Assembly: GCA_037957365.1 (NCBI GenBank)
Contig: JARHVA010000592.1
Coordinates: 3,798,001 to 3,862,000 of the forward strand
DNA: 64,000 nt
Direction: 5' to 3'
Source: Torreya grandis
Taxonomy: Eukaryota; Streptophyta; Pinopsida; Cupressales; Taxaceae
The notes beneath the pieces were generated by a model. It did no database searches. It was not told the DNA's origin and saw only the letters and a list, made by a program, of their open reading frames with translations. Positions within the stretch are counted from its first letter, which is position 1. Every line of letters starts with the position of its first letter. The translations under genes were made by a program, and so were the position numbers. Shown one piece after another: positions 32,816-45,001 of the stretch.

Positions 32816-33170
32816 CTTAGTCAAATTTTGGATTTTTCCAATTTTATTTTTAGCATTTGACCAAATATGACTTTTGACCTTGAAAATCTTAGGTAAGACA
32901 TTTTTAAATTATAAAAATACAAATTTGACCAAATTCAACTAAATTTAACCATTTTTTATCAAAGACTCAACACTTTTAGCTTTTTGACTTCCTATTTAAA
33001 AATTGGGATAATATTTGGCTACAAATGGGGATCTCATACTACAAGGGACAAGACAAAAACTATAGACTCTGGTTTCATAAATTGGTTCAATTATATTGCA
33101 TTCCAAAGTAATTTGAATTTATTTATTATAAAATATTAGGAAATATAATTTAGCTTCATACTTGCACATC

Positions 33171-33332
33171 TTGATCTGACCAACTCACAACTAGTTCACC
33201 CACCTCAATCATATGAGAAAATGAACATGTGCTATTGGGCTAGTTCCCCTGCTTTGAAAATTATAGATCTTGATATGACCAAGTGGAAACCAATTCACGT
33301 ATCTCAATTATATGAGAAATGAACACACACTA
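33171..33332. repeat. Imperfect direct repeat, about 98-bp spacing
   Basis: Two segments, starting near 33171 and 33269, both read TTGAT(C/A)TGACCAA and later CTCAAT(C/T)ATATGAGAAA, about 65 bp each. They lie downstream of element C's integrase on its minus strand and may belong to its 3' UTR or LTR. Confidence 0.5.
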
Positions 33333-33679
33333 TAAGAATATATATTCTGTTCATGAAGATTTAGATTATATACCATCCATTCACTTGAAAAGGTTCATGA
33401 AAACTAGTTAATTATGAAAACTAAAGAAACTTTGGATCTTAAAACTGACATAAAACTAAAGATGTGTAGTTCATTTGAACTCAAATTAGGTGTTTGAGTA
33501 AATATAGTAGGAAATAAGACTAATATATGAAAATGATGAAACATCAGATAGGCTATTGTAATATTGAAAACCAACACAAACACACAATAAAATTGAGATA
33601 GGAAAAGGAGACAATCCAAAATTGTTATGTACATACTTACATAAAAGGGACTACTTGATTTCACTTAAAGTAGTGCTTG

Positions 33680-34080
33680 AGATATTTCCCACTTTAGGGA
33701 AATGGTATATGTGTGCCATCATGATAGGCTAAATAAAAAGTGTTGTCTCCACAAAAGTGCCTGATTTTGAAGGGACCCATCCACAATGAGTCAATTTTTG
33801 TGTGACTTCCTTTTGGTTCTATGAATTTATCCCATAGAAGAACAAGATATCCTACCTAAAAATATCTTCTCTTCATTTTTTTTTTCTATGCATTTAGGTA
33901 GAGAATTATTTTGTCCAAAGGATGTTCAAAGTTCTGGTTCACGATATCCCTAGCTAGGTAAAGTGCAGGCAATTCAAGTGTTATTGTAATTTTTGCATTT
34001 ATTTTGTAAGGCAAGTGGAATGAGAACATACCTATAGCCATTTTTGGTATTATGCAATCTACCCATAGTGAATCATACAA
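33680..34080 (-). pseudogene. Element C integrase C-terminal part
   Basis: The minus strand reads SLWVDCIIPKMAIGMFSFHL and ITITLELPALYLARDI, then KIILYLN. Past stops it gives YLVLLWDKFIEPKGSHTKID and LWMGPFKI, ending near KYLKHYF. This corresponds to the block after the integrase core in plant gypsy elements ('W.D...PK.A.G.SPF.LVYG...P..LE.P' then 'GDLVL.W......GKH.K.D.LW.GP'). Stops and a frame change disrupt it. Confidence 0.75.
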
Positions 34081-34089
34081 TTTTTTGTG

Positions 34090-34800
34090 TTAATTCATTT
34101 GATTCTTATCAACCAACTTGTGAATGATGGTGACTAAGTTCTTATTTCTTGACTCAACTTGACAATTTAATTATGGATAATAGTTTGAAGAGTGAGATAA
34201 TGAAATGTTGTATCCATAATAGAATCCAATCAAATTTTAAGAAGAAAAATTTGAAGCATTATCTATTACAATTATCTGTGGAGTGTTATATCTCACCAAG
34301 ATACTCTCTTTAATGAAATTATAAAACAACTTATGAAGTAGTATGCTTGATTGGGATGGATTCTATCCATTTGATGAAATAGTCTGTAACAGTGAGAACA
34401 TGTGTATATCCTACACTTGAATTAGGAATCATATTTATAAAAAAAATTAAACCCCATTGGTGAAAAATTTACTCTATCACCACTAGATTGAGAGGAAACA
34501 CTATAAGTTTTGGTCGTCCAATGAGTTTTTGATCAGCATCATATTTCCTTACCCATTCATAAGAGTCATTGAATAATACATGCTAATAGTAATGAGATCT
34601 TAAGATCTTGTATGCCATTACCAAATCAAAAAAGTGTCCACCACAAGCTTGATCATGAAAGGCTTGTAAAAGTTTCCTTTTTTGTTTGTTGTCAATGCAC
34701 CTTAAGAAAAAACCATCAATGCAAGATTTTTGAATAACATACCATCCCAATTTACATATTTTTTGGCCTTCAAATTGAGTGTCCAATGTTTTGAAGTATA
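34090..34800 (-). pseudogene. Element C integrase zinc-binding domain and core
   Basis: An H2C2-like N-terminus is visible in LLQAFHDQACGGHFFDLVMA and YKILRSHYYW (34583-34786), but the paired Cys segment is damaged. The core block reads HQWGLIFFINMIPNSSVGYT and VLTVTDYFIKWIESIPIKHT. The first catalytic Asp of the usual WGLDFIG is replaced by Ile. The remainder is heavily frameshifted. It is inactive on two grounds: a lost catalytic residue and many stops. Confidence 0.7.
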
Positions 34801-34929
34801 TATATAAGATGTATAGTCTCCATATGTCTAAAAGAAAGCAATATCTAAAAATAAATCATAAGTTGAATCTACAAAAAGGATAAAGGGAAGATCCTCTTTA
34901 TTTTGATCATCAGAACCTATTGAAAGAAT

Positions 34930-35330
34930 TATTTGAGAATATTTATGTTCTACTATGAGATGATATAATCCTTTTCCTTAAACCAATTTGATTGGCTTTA
35001 TTTTAAGATAATATTCTTATACCTTAGTTATCTAGTTACCTCTCTTTGATCCTAGCTCCTATTGAGTTAAATTAGATTTGACTGTTGTACTTGACACCAT
35101 TACAATAGAATGTGAATGTAGAATATAATATCTAAACTAATTGATAGCTTTCATAACTATGTATGGATTTTTCTCTTGTGGATAATATTTCAATTCATAA
35201 TATTTTAGGTTAAAAATCATGAAGGCAATGGGAGATTTAATACTTTCATAATTTTTTTTAAACTAGTATGGTTGAAAGTGAATGTTCTGATGCATAACAA
35301 TAAATGATGAATTCATTTTTGAAATCTGGA
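34930..35330 (-). pseudogene. Element C RT-linked RNase H
   Basis: SIKSPIAFMIFNLKYYELKY is followed by YPQEKNPYIVMKAIN, FRYYILHSHSIVMV, and then ELGSKRGN-stop-ITKV-stop-EYYLKIKPIKLV. This corresponds to the degenerate RNase H found after RT in plant gypsy elements of this type ('LNYP..EK...A......FR.Y.L', 'RR..W...L.E.D..I...K.VKG'). Acidic active-site residues are not evident. Confidence 0.6.
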
Positions 35331-35996
35331 CAAACCCAAGTTGGTGCATGAGTAATAATTTTTTAAATTTTTTTAAATACCTATTTTACTTTATTATTCT
35401 ATTTCAAGGAAGGTTTTACTTTCACCATATCATCACTATGTCTGGTGAGCTCTACAAAATTAGGAACAAATCTTCTTAAGAAATTCACCTTTCTAAAGAA
35501 TGAATGCACACCTGGTTTACTAGTTGATAAAGACAGCTTCTAAATTAATTAAACTCTTTTTGGATTAATTTTTATTCATTCTTTGGAAAATATGTTCCCA
35601 AATAAGTTTTCTTTTAGTTACCCAAAAACAAACTTTCTAGGGTTTAGAGAAATATCATGTAGTTGACACTTTTTGAATACTTTATCAAGGTGTTGATAAT
35701 GATCTTCCATATTTTTTTTAAAACATTGTTAGATCATCTAGATACACCATAATTATCTTATTCTTCACAAATTTAAATGCAAGATTCATATCCCTCTTAA
35801 ATGTAGCCTGTGTATTGATCAAGCCAAATGACAATCATTGATACATAAAAGTTACCCATGGAGTTATGAAAGCCATTTTATGTTGATATTCTATATCAAC
35901 TTCCATATGATTGTAACTTGAAAATCCATCCAACATAAAGATCATTTATGAACCTATAACTTACTAAATAACTTGATCCATAATGGGTAATGGATA
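35331..35996 (-). pseudogene. Element C reverse transcriptase, second part
   Basis: Directly after the target-site duplication of element B, the minus strand reads YPLPIMDQVI, then MLDGFSSYNHMEVDIEYQHK, MAFITPWVTFMYQ, LSFGLINTQATFKRDMNLAF and KIIMVYLDDLTMF. The catalytic YLDD is intact at 35733-35744. Next come HLDKVFKKCQLHDISLNPRK and LRRFVPNFVELTR. The first part of the same domain lies at 47532-47800. Several stops and one frame change are present. Confidence 0.85.
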
Positions 35997-36001
35997 GTTA
36001 T
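35997..36001 (+). repeat. Element B target-site duplication, left copy (GTTAT)
   Basis: GTTAT adjoins the left LTR terminus and is identical to 47527-47531 on the other side of element B. Confidence 0.85.
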
Positions 36002-38524
36002 TGTTGGGGTTCTAGATTGCACCCTAGCTGAGCAAGGGGATTGTTCAGGTCCTCTACTCAAATCTAAACCAACATGGGACTGATCCTAGGTTGTGGGTAT
36101 CCTAAAAGTGGATTAAACCTATGGATAAGGCTAACTTCCTTATGAATATATCACATACACTAAGACTAAACTATCACTTGCTTGGAAAAGGGAGAGAGAA
36201 ATGACAAAACTCATAAAAGCATGTAAAAAAGGGGTGATGAACTAATGATTTGATCACTTCAACTGACACAAAACACACTATGAGACACTTTTCAAACCAA
36301 AGAAAATCAATCTCACATTAATATTTTAGAATAATACATTGATTAGTTATCAAACTAGCAAGAAAGAGAAAATATCCACTTTTAGGCTAGACAATAAAGT
36401 ATAAATTACACTTAAAATGACATGTGAGAACTATTAAGCACTTCTTAAAGGTGAGAAAACTCTAGACATAAGAAAGGAACATACATTTTCTTAACTATAG
36501 TGAATGAATTCATAGAACACACTTCAATCTGACTTATAAAATGTTGGAATTTAGTCTTTATTACATCAAAGAGGTGTCACAGTACAAATCTTAACAGAGT
36601 TTGGTCATACCATAAAAGAGGGATCGATTATTTTGAGGCTTAGAAGCCTGCATTTATAAAAAAAGGAGAGAGAGAACTATGCATTGGAAAATGACCAACC
36701 ACTAATGATGTAATAAACTAATTTGAGGATGTTGCTGAGTCAGGATCTTATCAAGAAGGCACAATTTCAAAGGCTTTGCAAAAGAATTTAATGCTCCATG
36801 ATCCTTATGCAACCACCAAGTCTTCATCTTAGGACTCCATGCTACTCTCACGTGATTTATTGATGAGGATCATGCTTTGAAACTAGTTGAAAAGTGAAAC
36901 ACCTACATTAGGTGTCCATTTGATCCTTAAAATGTGAACCATGCTAAGGCGAGACACAAGTCTACTATGTGTGAAAACTAATCTTAGACCATTGGTTTTC
37001 ACATAGTTACTGGTATATCCTTGACTTCTATATTATAGCCCAAGGATCTATTTCACCTATATGGAGCTTTTTTGATGATGCTTTCTTTTTGAACCATGGC
37101 CTTGGTTCAACTCTGGTTCAATTTTGAGCTTGACTCCTTTATATTTTATTTACCTGGGGCCATTTAAACTTCTTTGACTTTCATAAAAAATGCCCTGAGA
37201 TTACTCTCACTTATTGGTTATTGATTATCAACTCAGACTATCTACATCATGCTCAACTATCCTTATACTTATTGGTTCCACATATCCTTTGACTTATTAA
37301 CTCTACCTCACTCTATTGATCTACCTATACATGGATGCCCATGAGCCATTAACTTTTTACCAACCAAATGCACTTGTGCCACTTGTCCTTAACTTATTAG
37401 CTCTTTGGATTGACCTATTTGACTTACGTGCACCATCTAATCAAGATGAATGAGTTCACATGCATCATTAATCTCCCTAGTCCCACTTTCATGTTAGTTT
37501 TTTCACTCTATCAAATCATTGGTATGATTGAGCATGAGCCCTTGATTTGCCTAGGATGCATCCTCTTATCAGTGATTTTGCTTCATGAGATCTTGGATTT
37601 ATCATCTTACATTGTTAGATCATGTCCAAATTATAGACATTTAAAGGCTTTAACTTGGGGACCTTTTGACTTGGTTAACTTAGAGCGGATTGTTAGATCT
37701 TATGTGTCAGTATGAGGGTTCCCATAGACCATTAGATCTTGACCAACTTCAAACCTTTTAAGGACCTTTTGAACCCAAACAACTACTTACCTTGATTAAA
37801 ATTGATGTTCATACGATTGTCATTTGATTTCCACATAGACATATTTTATGTCCCACAAACCATTAAATTTAAGCATAAATATATTTCTGTAGTGTCTTTA
37901 TTTTGACCCTTGCATGACTGTCATTCATTATTTAATCAACTTTGACAAATTTATATCTTGAAGCATAGGAATCATGGAGGGTCTAAATATTTTGGAGATG
38001 TTCTTGAGGTCAAAAGGAACAAACCATTTTGATCCGCTAGTCCTTGGACTCTTTTGAGTGAAGATACTATAGGCACAAGTTGGTTATTATACTTACTCTT
38101 GCATGACGTCTAGGTGACGACTGAGCTCAAATGACTAAGTATGAGAAACCTAGTCAAAATTCCTAGGAACCCAACTTTTCACATGTATAAATGCATTTGC
38201 ATTTTGGTGGAGGACCTAAAACTTAGTGTGTAGAAACTAGGGACCTATCTAGACAAACCCATATGATCATTTTTTCCTAAGATTACCACATGTACATGAT
38301 ATGACCTCTACAAATTACCTATTTAGACTTTCTACTACTTCTTCAAATGTCAAGTTGAACACATAATGGAGAAATAGATAAACCCTTTGATTTCCCATAT
38401 TTATTTCCATCCATAAATCTACTCACACTAAATCATTAGACCATTCTAATCTTAGGATATTGCTCCTTCCACTAAATTATTGGACTAAGCACATTTTTGG
38501 TATATAGACCCAAATTGGTCAACA
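36002..38524 (-). repeat. Element B 3' LTR (2523 bp)
   Basis: In plus orientation it runs from TGTTGGGGTTCTAG to TTGGTCAACA. It is homologous to 45002-47526 throughout, about 90 percent in blocks compared by eye. Short open frames such as 37410-37715 (plus) recur in the partner LTR as homologous sequence and are not genes. Confidence 0.9.
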
Positions 38525-38852
38525 TCTTTGGTGACTTGGTTAGGTAGCATGCTTGCCATGCTTGAGAACTTAGACCATATACATAACTCTTGGATCATCA
38601 TAGATAATTCATGGATCATTACATGACTGTAAAACAACCTCTTGACATGTAAGACAAAAAAATTCCAACAATAGGGAAAGAAAACAAACTGAGAGGGAAA
38701 CTAACCTAAAAGATAAAGGCAACTAAAATAATGAATAATTATGCAAGAAAGAAGCACTTATTTAGAAAAAAATAGAAAGGTAACTAACTAATGTGCTAGA
38801 AAACACTTAGAGAAAAATAAGAAAAAACTATGTATAGAGGACTTAGTTTTCC
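38525..38852 (-). other. Element B 3' untranslated segment
   Basis: Non-coding DNA between the integrase stop and the 3' LTR. The bases next to the LTR read CACCAAAGA on the minus strand, only a weak polypurine tract. Confidence 0.5.
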
Positions 38853-39185
38853 TTAATAGTGATGTTTGAGATCTATCCCATTAACTGTGATAGGAAGTTC
38901 TTCATCATTCATCCTTATGAGTTGGAAAGAATTATGGGATTTGCAACTAGAAATTGTATATGGTCCACTCCAAAGATAATCAAATTTTGTGTGTTTTCCT
39001 AGCTCGGATCTATCCTCATCCCACTTGAGGACCAAATCTCCTTGGAAACTTCTTAAAGAAGTTTGTTTGTTGAAAGTTCTCTTTGTCATTGCTTGATGAG
39101 TCTCCATAGCCAACATGGCCCAATGCCTTATATCCTCTAGCTCCATGAGCTCAACATATCGTATTTCCATTGGCTCAGCCTCCAA
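38853..39185 (-). pseudogene. Element B integrase C-terminal module
   Basis: An open piece of 110 codons contains LEDIRHWAMLAMETHQAMTK, SFQGDLVLKWDEDRSELGKH, FDYLWSGPYTISSCKSHNSF and ITVNGIDLKHHY. It is the standard tail of plant gypsy integrases (GDLVLKWD...KH.KFD.LWSGP, NSF.L, VNG..LK). Only a stop codon separates it from the core fragment upstream on the minus strand. No chromodomain follows. Confidence 0.8.
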
Positions 39186-39194
39186 AAGATCAAA

Positions 39195-39920
39195 CTAATG
39201 CATTAATCCCAATGTAGTGAATTCAAGAGAAATAGGCATTTTTGATTCCTTACCATATACTAGTTTGTATGAGGAATTGGTAATTGATATTTTATAGGTA
39301 ATCTTATCAGCCCATATATCTAAATTCAATTTGAGATGCCATGATCTTTGATTATCTTCTATAGTCCTCCTAATGATCTTCAACAAATTCTTGTTGGTAG
39401 ACTCAGCAAGGCCATTGCCTTGTGGATAATAATTTGATGAGGTACTGATAATAAAACTATATTGAACTACCCACTGGTTAATCTTAGATCCTACAAAATC
39501 CATAATATTATTAGAAATTATTATTGAAAGGACACCAAATTTAGTAATTAAACCTTTAAAGAAGTCTAAAATGTTATTTTCATAGGTTTATTTTAATGCT
39601 ACTACCTCTATGCATCTGGTAAAATAGTTTGTGGTAATTAGGATCCATTTATGTCTAGAGATTGATGGGGGCTTGATAACACCAATAAAGTCCAATCTCC
39701 ATTGGACAAAGGGTTGATTAACTGAAATTGTTTGGAGAGGTTAGGATGCAAGTCTCACTTTTCTAGCAAATATGGCACATTGTATACATTTCCTGATCCA
39801 TGCATGGCAATCACCAAATAAACTTGGCTAGTAATACCCACCTCTCATGATATTATGAGTTATAATCCTGGTTGAGTAATGTCCTCCACCATGTCCATCA
39901 TGGAATTACTCAAGTAACTT
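39195..39920 (-). pseudogene. Element B integrase zinc-binding domain and core
   Basis: A readable H2C2 domain (GGHYSTRIITHNIMRGGYY, then FGDCHAWIRKCIQCAIF) precedes the core. The core reads VQWRLDFIGVIKPPSIS (first Asp kept) and WILITTNYFTRCIEVVALK. In IISNNIMDFVGSKINQW the second catalytic Asp, normally SDNG..F, is Asn. NGLAESTNKNLLKIIRRTIE keeps the Glu. It would integrate element cDNA. The second-Asp substitution and several stops inactivate it. Confidence 0.85.
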
Positions 39921-40149
39921 CTATGTTTGACCTATTTCTATGTATCTTAGCAGCATACCATTGATATATTTTTTAAATAATACTTTATAAATGAAAAGAA
40001 AAGGAATTGACTATAATATGAAATATCTCCTCTTTTAAGGAGTGAGATGAGAAGGATAAATACCATCTTGTAGATATATTACCATATCTTGGAATGAGCT
40101 AGAAGTTGAGGCCTGATTACTTAAAAGTTCTTGATCATTTGACACCATA

Positions 40150-40620
40150 AACTATTTATTATACTCTTGCAAGTCTTGGGCTAGATGTTCACAGAGTCCT
40201 TTGCCTCTAACTAGCTTTGTGACTTTGATCTCAATGTCATATTCCATGACCTTAGTTATCCAACCATCTCTTTTTTCACTTATATCTTTGTTCAAAATAA
40301 ATTCTTTGACACTTGGATGTGCATCCATCAAATGCATCTTATTATTGGATATCAAGTACCTAAATTTTTTAAGAAACATTATAACTGAAAGAGCATCCTT
40401 CTCAATAAAAGAATACCTTGTTTCATATTATACTAAGCCTTGACTGAAAAAAGGCTATTTGCTACTCTAAAGTCTATTTTGTTGCATGAGAATACCTGAT
40501 ATTATGTTAAGGTTAACATCGTTATATAAGAAGAAAACTTTTGTAAAATTAGGGTTCAGGAGTATAGGAGCATTGGTTATATATTTTTTTATTTCTTCAA
40601 AAAATTTCACTCCTTTAGAC
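40150..40620 (-). pseudogene. Element B RT-linked RNase H
   Basis: The minus strand reads FLYNDVNLNIISGILMQQN, then YSFIEKDALSVIMFLKKFRY and LISNNKMHLMDAHPSVKEFI. It continues with DISEKRDGWITKVMEYDIEI and KLVRGKGLCEHLAQD. This matches the RNase H that follows RT in this gypsy type, where HP.V and G.GL are typical. It looks catalytically weak even in relatives, which may be why a second RNase H is carried upstream. Confidence 0.75.
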
Positions 40621-41540
40621 CAAGTGAAACTCTAAACTTTATTTAACATGGCTACTAGTGGCCTAGCTAAAGTAGCAAAATTTAAAATCTATCTCCTTAT
40701 GAAGTTAATCTTTCCTAATATGCTTTACAAGGCTTTATTATGTTTATGCAATGATAGTACAAGAATTTTTTATATCCTATTAGGGTCTATGCTTGTACCT
40801 TTCTTTGAAATGACATGTCCAAGAATCCTACCTTCAGGAATAGAGAAATCACACTTTTTTGGGTTCAAAGACACTCCAAATTCTTTGCACTTTTCAAACA
40901 CCTATCTAAGATGAATCATATGCTCATTTGTATTATTATAGAATACTGTTATGTCATATAGATAAACAAGAATAAACTTGTTAAGCAGACCCTGAAATGC
41001 CATGTCCATAGCCTTATAAAAAGTAGCTCCAGCATTAGATAAACCAAAAGGAATATTTTTGTATGCAAATGTCCCCCACTTTATGGTGAAGGCTATTTTG
41101 TACTAGTCTTCTTCTTTGACCAAATTTTTTTGTATCCACCATAACCATCCAATAAAGAGAACCTTTATAAACCTACAACTAATTGTAAAATATTTTCCAA
41201 TGATGGCAATGGGTAGTGATATTTGAGAGAGGCCTTGTTCAAGTCACAAAAGTTGATACATAGTCTTATTTCACCATTATTTTTCTATACTAGAATAATG
41301 TTTGCTACCCAAGTTGAGTGTTTAATTGGAAATATTATAGCTGACTTAATGAGCTTATGCAGTTCAAATCTCATTAGAGGTTTAAGATTTGAATTGATTG
41401 GCCTTTGTATTTGTTTAACTAGCCTAGTCTCATATTCTAACTCAATGGTATGTTGAGCTAGATTTAGATCAAAACCTTTAAGGTCACTGTACTGCTGTAC
41501 AAAGACATCTACAAAATTTAAACATAACTTAACAAAATCT
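40621..41540 (-). pseudogene. Element B reverse transcriptase
   Basis: Successive blocks are HTIELEYETRLVKQIQRPIN, WVANIILV-stop-KNNGEIRLC, FCDLNKASLKYHYPLPSLEN, SLLDGYGGYKK, IPFGLSNAGATFYKAMDMAF, QGLLNKFILVYLYDITVF and FEKCKEFGVSLNPKKCDFSI. The catalytic motif YLDD is YLYD (40953-40964), so one metal-binding Asp is lost. Stops and frame changes elsewhere confirm inactivity. The order fingers, palm, thumb is complete, unlike the split RTs of A and C. Confidence 0.85.
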
Positions 41541-41929
41541 TCCTTCTCTGAAGATGTGTAAAATCTACCTAGCTTTAATTTTTTGCCTATTTTAATCTCT
41601 ACATTTACGTAATGTTATTCTTTGGTTGATAAAGCAAACTTTTCTTTTCTTAATTCATCATCTCTGATGAATATATTTTCTAGGGTGACTAGTCCTTTAG
41701 GCAACTTGTTTGTCTTTAGTTACACAATCTGATCATCATATTTGTAATAAATGCTTGTCTTGGTTCCTTGAGGAAAATTTAGCTTCCTCTTGTAAAAATT
41801 TGATAATCTGGCTATCATCTTCAAATACTTGCTAATTATCATGGTTGTCTATTATATAAGGTCTCATAACTAACTTGATGTGTGATTGGACCTTGTCCCT
41901 TTTTATATTATCTGGGATACTAAATTGTG
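41541..41929 (-). other. Element B spacer between extra RNase H and RT
   Basis: A degenerate minus-strand reading continues from the extra RNase H towards RT. I recognise no domain in it. Confidence 0.4.
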
Positions 41930-42355
41930 ATCCAATAGTAGCCAGCCTGTCTGCATGCTTATTCTAATTTTTTGGTATGGCCTAAATGTTGAAGGTTTGA
42001 AAGTGTTCAACTAGGTCCCATACTCTATGCTTATAAGACCTAAATAGTGGGTTATTGCATACATTAAGTCCCCTTACTTGGTGAGCTACTAGTTTACTAT
42101 CTCCAAAGACTTATAAGGAATTAGCCTTCATCTTTATTGCCCATTTTAAACCATGCACAAGTGCTTCATATTCAGTGAAATTATTGGAATAACCACCCTA
42201 AAACTTGAGAGAAGATAAATACCTTTGATTATTTGGATAAATTAACATCATTCCAGCTCCATTTCCATATTTATTCCTAGATCCATCAAAATATAACTAC
42301 CACAGTCCATCAAGAGGCTGCTCATCTTTCATCAATGTTGGAATTGATGCATCAT
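41930..42355 (-). pseudogene. Element B additional RNase H (upstream of RT)
   Basis: In one frame the minus strand reads LYFDGSRNKYGNGAGMMLIY, NNFTEYEALVHGLKWAIKMK, VFGDSKLVAHQVRGLNVCNN, HRVWDLVEHFQTFNI and NKHADRLATIGSQF. All four acidic residues of an RNase H active site are present (DGS, TEYEAL, GDSKLV, HADRLA). It resembles the 'archaeal-type' RNase H (aRNH) acquired by plant Tat-group gypsy elements. It lies between protease and RT. Five stops interrupt it, at positions where relatives have Trp or Gln. It would have removed template RNA during cDNA synthesis. Confidence 0.85.
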
Positions 42356-42389
42356 TTTCATGAAGACAATAGTCACCAAGTCCTTTTTA

Positions 42390-42998
42390 TTAAATTAACT
42401 CATAGGGATCATGCTTATGTAAATTAGAGGTCCATTCATCAAGGAAAAGATCTAGGACTCTATCTAGAAGTGATTCAAATTCAACCTCATTATTTTCTAA
42501 CACCTTGTCTAAGATAACATAATTAGTGTTGACCATGCTTGGCATATATGGATCCAAATGAAATATTGAAATAGGTTTTGAACATATTGTCACCTTAGTT
42601 CCATACCTAGTTCTGAACATTAGATAGGTCCAATCAACTGACAAATTTCCTCTAATTTTTGAACTAAAATCTCTTGACAGGCACATGGAAAAATAGGGAG
42701 GTATGTCCACTACAACTACATCTTGATAGATATTAACATTAGGACAAACATGTAATGTTAAATTTAGGTGTTTTATCATTCCTACTATTTTCATTTTTGA
42801 GCCATCTAATTTATATACTCCTTTGTTATTTGGCTCATAGACAAAACCAAGCTTGTTTTCAATTTGTTTGGGCATAATAATGATACTAGCTCCACTATCT
42901 ACCACACAATTATGGACTAAACAATCACCTAATATCAAAAATAAATAAAAGGGAGGGGTATTTATTGAATTTTCATTGTATTTATCCACCTTTTTCAT
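42390..42998 (-). pseudogene. Element B retropepsin and pol N-terminal region
   Basis: The longest open frame in the window (202 codons) encodes NTPPFYLFLILGDCLVHNCV followed by VDSGASIIIMPKQIENKLGF, with the catalytic DSGA motif intact (DSG at 42891-42899). VVVDIPPYFSMCLSRDFSSK and IRGNLSVDWTYLMFRTRYGT follow. The latter pair corresponds to the 'LLGRDW' and 'G.L.MDWSYL' part of this protease type. It would process the element polyprotein. It is open over its whole length, but its neighbours in frame are broken. Confidence 0.85.
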
Positions 42999-42999
42999 G

Positions 43000-44147
43000 T
43001 TATGTATCTATTGATTAGGTTGCTTGATTTGCTAGTCTAAATTAGCCAAGATAGCTTCTTATTTCTCATTTGGTTCTTTAGATACCTTGAGATCCAAGAG
43101 TTTTTGAATCAACATGTCCTTTTTCCCTAGGATGACAAGATAATCCCAAATGTTAATACTAACATTTGATTTATTCATTTGATCAATATTATTTCACTAA
43201 CCTTTGGTTGAAACTTCTAAGCCATTGGTTGTTCTCTAATTAGGGGCATTTGGGGAACTTTGACTGTCTCTATATTCTGAATCTTCTATGTTATAGGAAT
43301 AACAAATTGGTATTTGACATTCTTTGACATAAAATTATGGACACTAGAATTATTTATCACATCTTGAGCTTCTTCAATTGCTCTTCTTTTAGTTCTTATC
43401 AGAGCTACCACTTGACCATTTTTGTTGTTAGTTTCACACTTGGTTAAATGCAATGTGATCATTCCAATTCTAATTAACATTGATAGCATTAGGTTGCCCT
43501 AAAACTTATTTATATTCTCCTTGGATTTACATATTAATGTCTTGATATTAACCACCTTTAAGAAGGAACTCTTCTTATGTCATCTATGGCATGGTAATCT
43601 CTTGTGATACCAAAGCTTGATTTTGAATGTCATTTGGATTAGAAGGCTACTAACCTAGATCTTGCATTAAGTTATATTGGGGAACAATAGATTTTGAGCT
43701 GAAGGTCACATTAAGATCAAGGGTTGCATTTGGCTCAGTTTGGGTTATAGCTATTTGATTTTGATAAGTTTGCCTATTGTCCTTAAAACCTTGATAAAGT
43801 GGTCTTTGGTTATTTAAAGACTGACATGTACTCTAGTTTTACTACTGATAAGGTCTACCTTGGTATTTTTGTCTCTTGAGTGAAATAATTTCATTTCCAA
43901 AAGCTTGTAACATGCCTTTCAAATCACCAATCTCACTAGATTGATTAGGAGGGGCTACAACTTGGAATTTTGGAGATGGAATAGAGGCTATAAATGGAAT
44001 TTGAGGAACTTGAGTAGGAGGAACAAGTTGTAATTCTATAAAAAAAAATGGCATTAAAGGCCTTAGATCAATTTTACTATCTTGAATCAAGTTATTATCT
44101 ACTCTGATAGTAATCTCATAGGCATTTGGCAAGTTATTACCACCCAT
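43000..44147 (-). pseudogene. Element B gag C-terminal/linker region
   Basis: Open minus-strand pieces (43842-44147 and 43286-43489) encode a Pro/Gln-rich stretch, including LVPPTQVPQIPFIASIPSPK, and a segment SSEIGDLKGMLQAFGNEIIS that may form a helix. Further on the reading is Asn/Gln-rich and broken. I see no CCHC knuckle. Linkers of this composition are usual between capsid and protease in this element type. Confidence 0.55.
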
Positions 44148-44355
44148 GGACTATATCATGACACTTATATAAGAATTAAGGGCCTTAAAGAAGTAAAAAA
44201 ATACATACTCTATGGATGGTCTAGCCAATACGGGGATCCTAATCCATGTCTTTTGGAATATGAGGTTAAAGTCTAACATGAATTCATGGGGGTACCTTTT
44301 TATGGTAGTCTATTTTTCAACTAAAGACAAATGATCAGACTTTTCTTCAAATTGC

Positions 44356-44652
44356 TTAACTAAAACTCCACCAAGTAGAAATAGAGGTCAAAGGAAGATT
44401 CTTATACCATTGCAATGTTTTTCCCTTGAAAGAGGCAACAAGTAATCTGATAGCCACATTATCTTGAGTAACATTATGAACATAACATAGATTGGCAATA
44501 TCTTGGATATGTTCAATAACAATAGTCTTATCCCATTCTCTAGAGAAGAAATGGATACCTTTTAGAGTAGACACATGAATGCCATCATACTGGGACAAAT
44601 TTAGGGGACTACCCCTATTAAATAGGACAAACACTTGATTCTTGATAACCAT
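44356..44652 (-). pseudogene. Element B gag capsid segment
   Basis: The minus strand reads FNRGSPLNLSQYDGIHVSTL, HIQDIANLCYVHNVTQDNVA and IRLLVASFKGKTLQWYKNLP. The last block (DNVAIRLLVASFKGKALQWYR.LP..SI) is a typical Retrotrans_gag core in plant gypsy elements. The distance from the 5' LTR (about 350 bp) is normal for a gag start. Confidence 0.75.
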
Positions 44653-44975
44653 TTGGGTAAAAGGGATTTGGATTATGGGGATAATATATTGGACTAAAAT
44701 AATAGACTGACTAGAAGATGAATACTACTTTAGAGGATACGGCCTTATTTTATTGAATCTTGATCTTTTATAAGAGGTAAGAGGCAATTCAATATGTTAA
44801 AAATAAGTACCTTTACTTGATGGTCTTGTCATAACATTTGACATGAAAGCATTATCTAAAAGATGTTATGAGCTATGCAACCTAAAGGATCTTCAACTTT
44901 TGATGATGGTATATCTCTCCTACTGCTACAAATCTTTCTTCTCAATATTCACATTTCAATTATAGCAAATAAAAT

Positions 44976-45001
44976 CATTGTCCCACTAGGCATACCAAAA
45001 T
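44976..45001 (-). other. Element B candidate primer-binding site
   Basis: Next to the 5' LTR end, the minus strand reads TTTTGGTATGCCTAGTGGGA. The TTGG-x6-8-GTGGG layout resembles primer sites of Tat-type elements (TTGGCGCCCACCGTGGGG), with C-to-T changes. The tRNA is not identified. Confidence 0.4.

Noticed and set aside
37410..37715. Plus-strand open frame with a counterpart at 46408-46602.
   Set aside because: Both lie at equivalent positions in the two LTRs of element B. One is much shorter, and the similarity is due to LTR identity.
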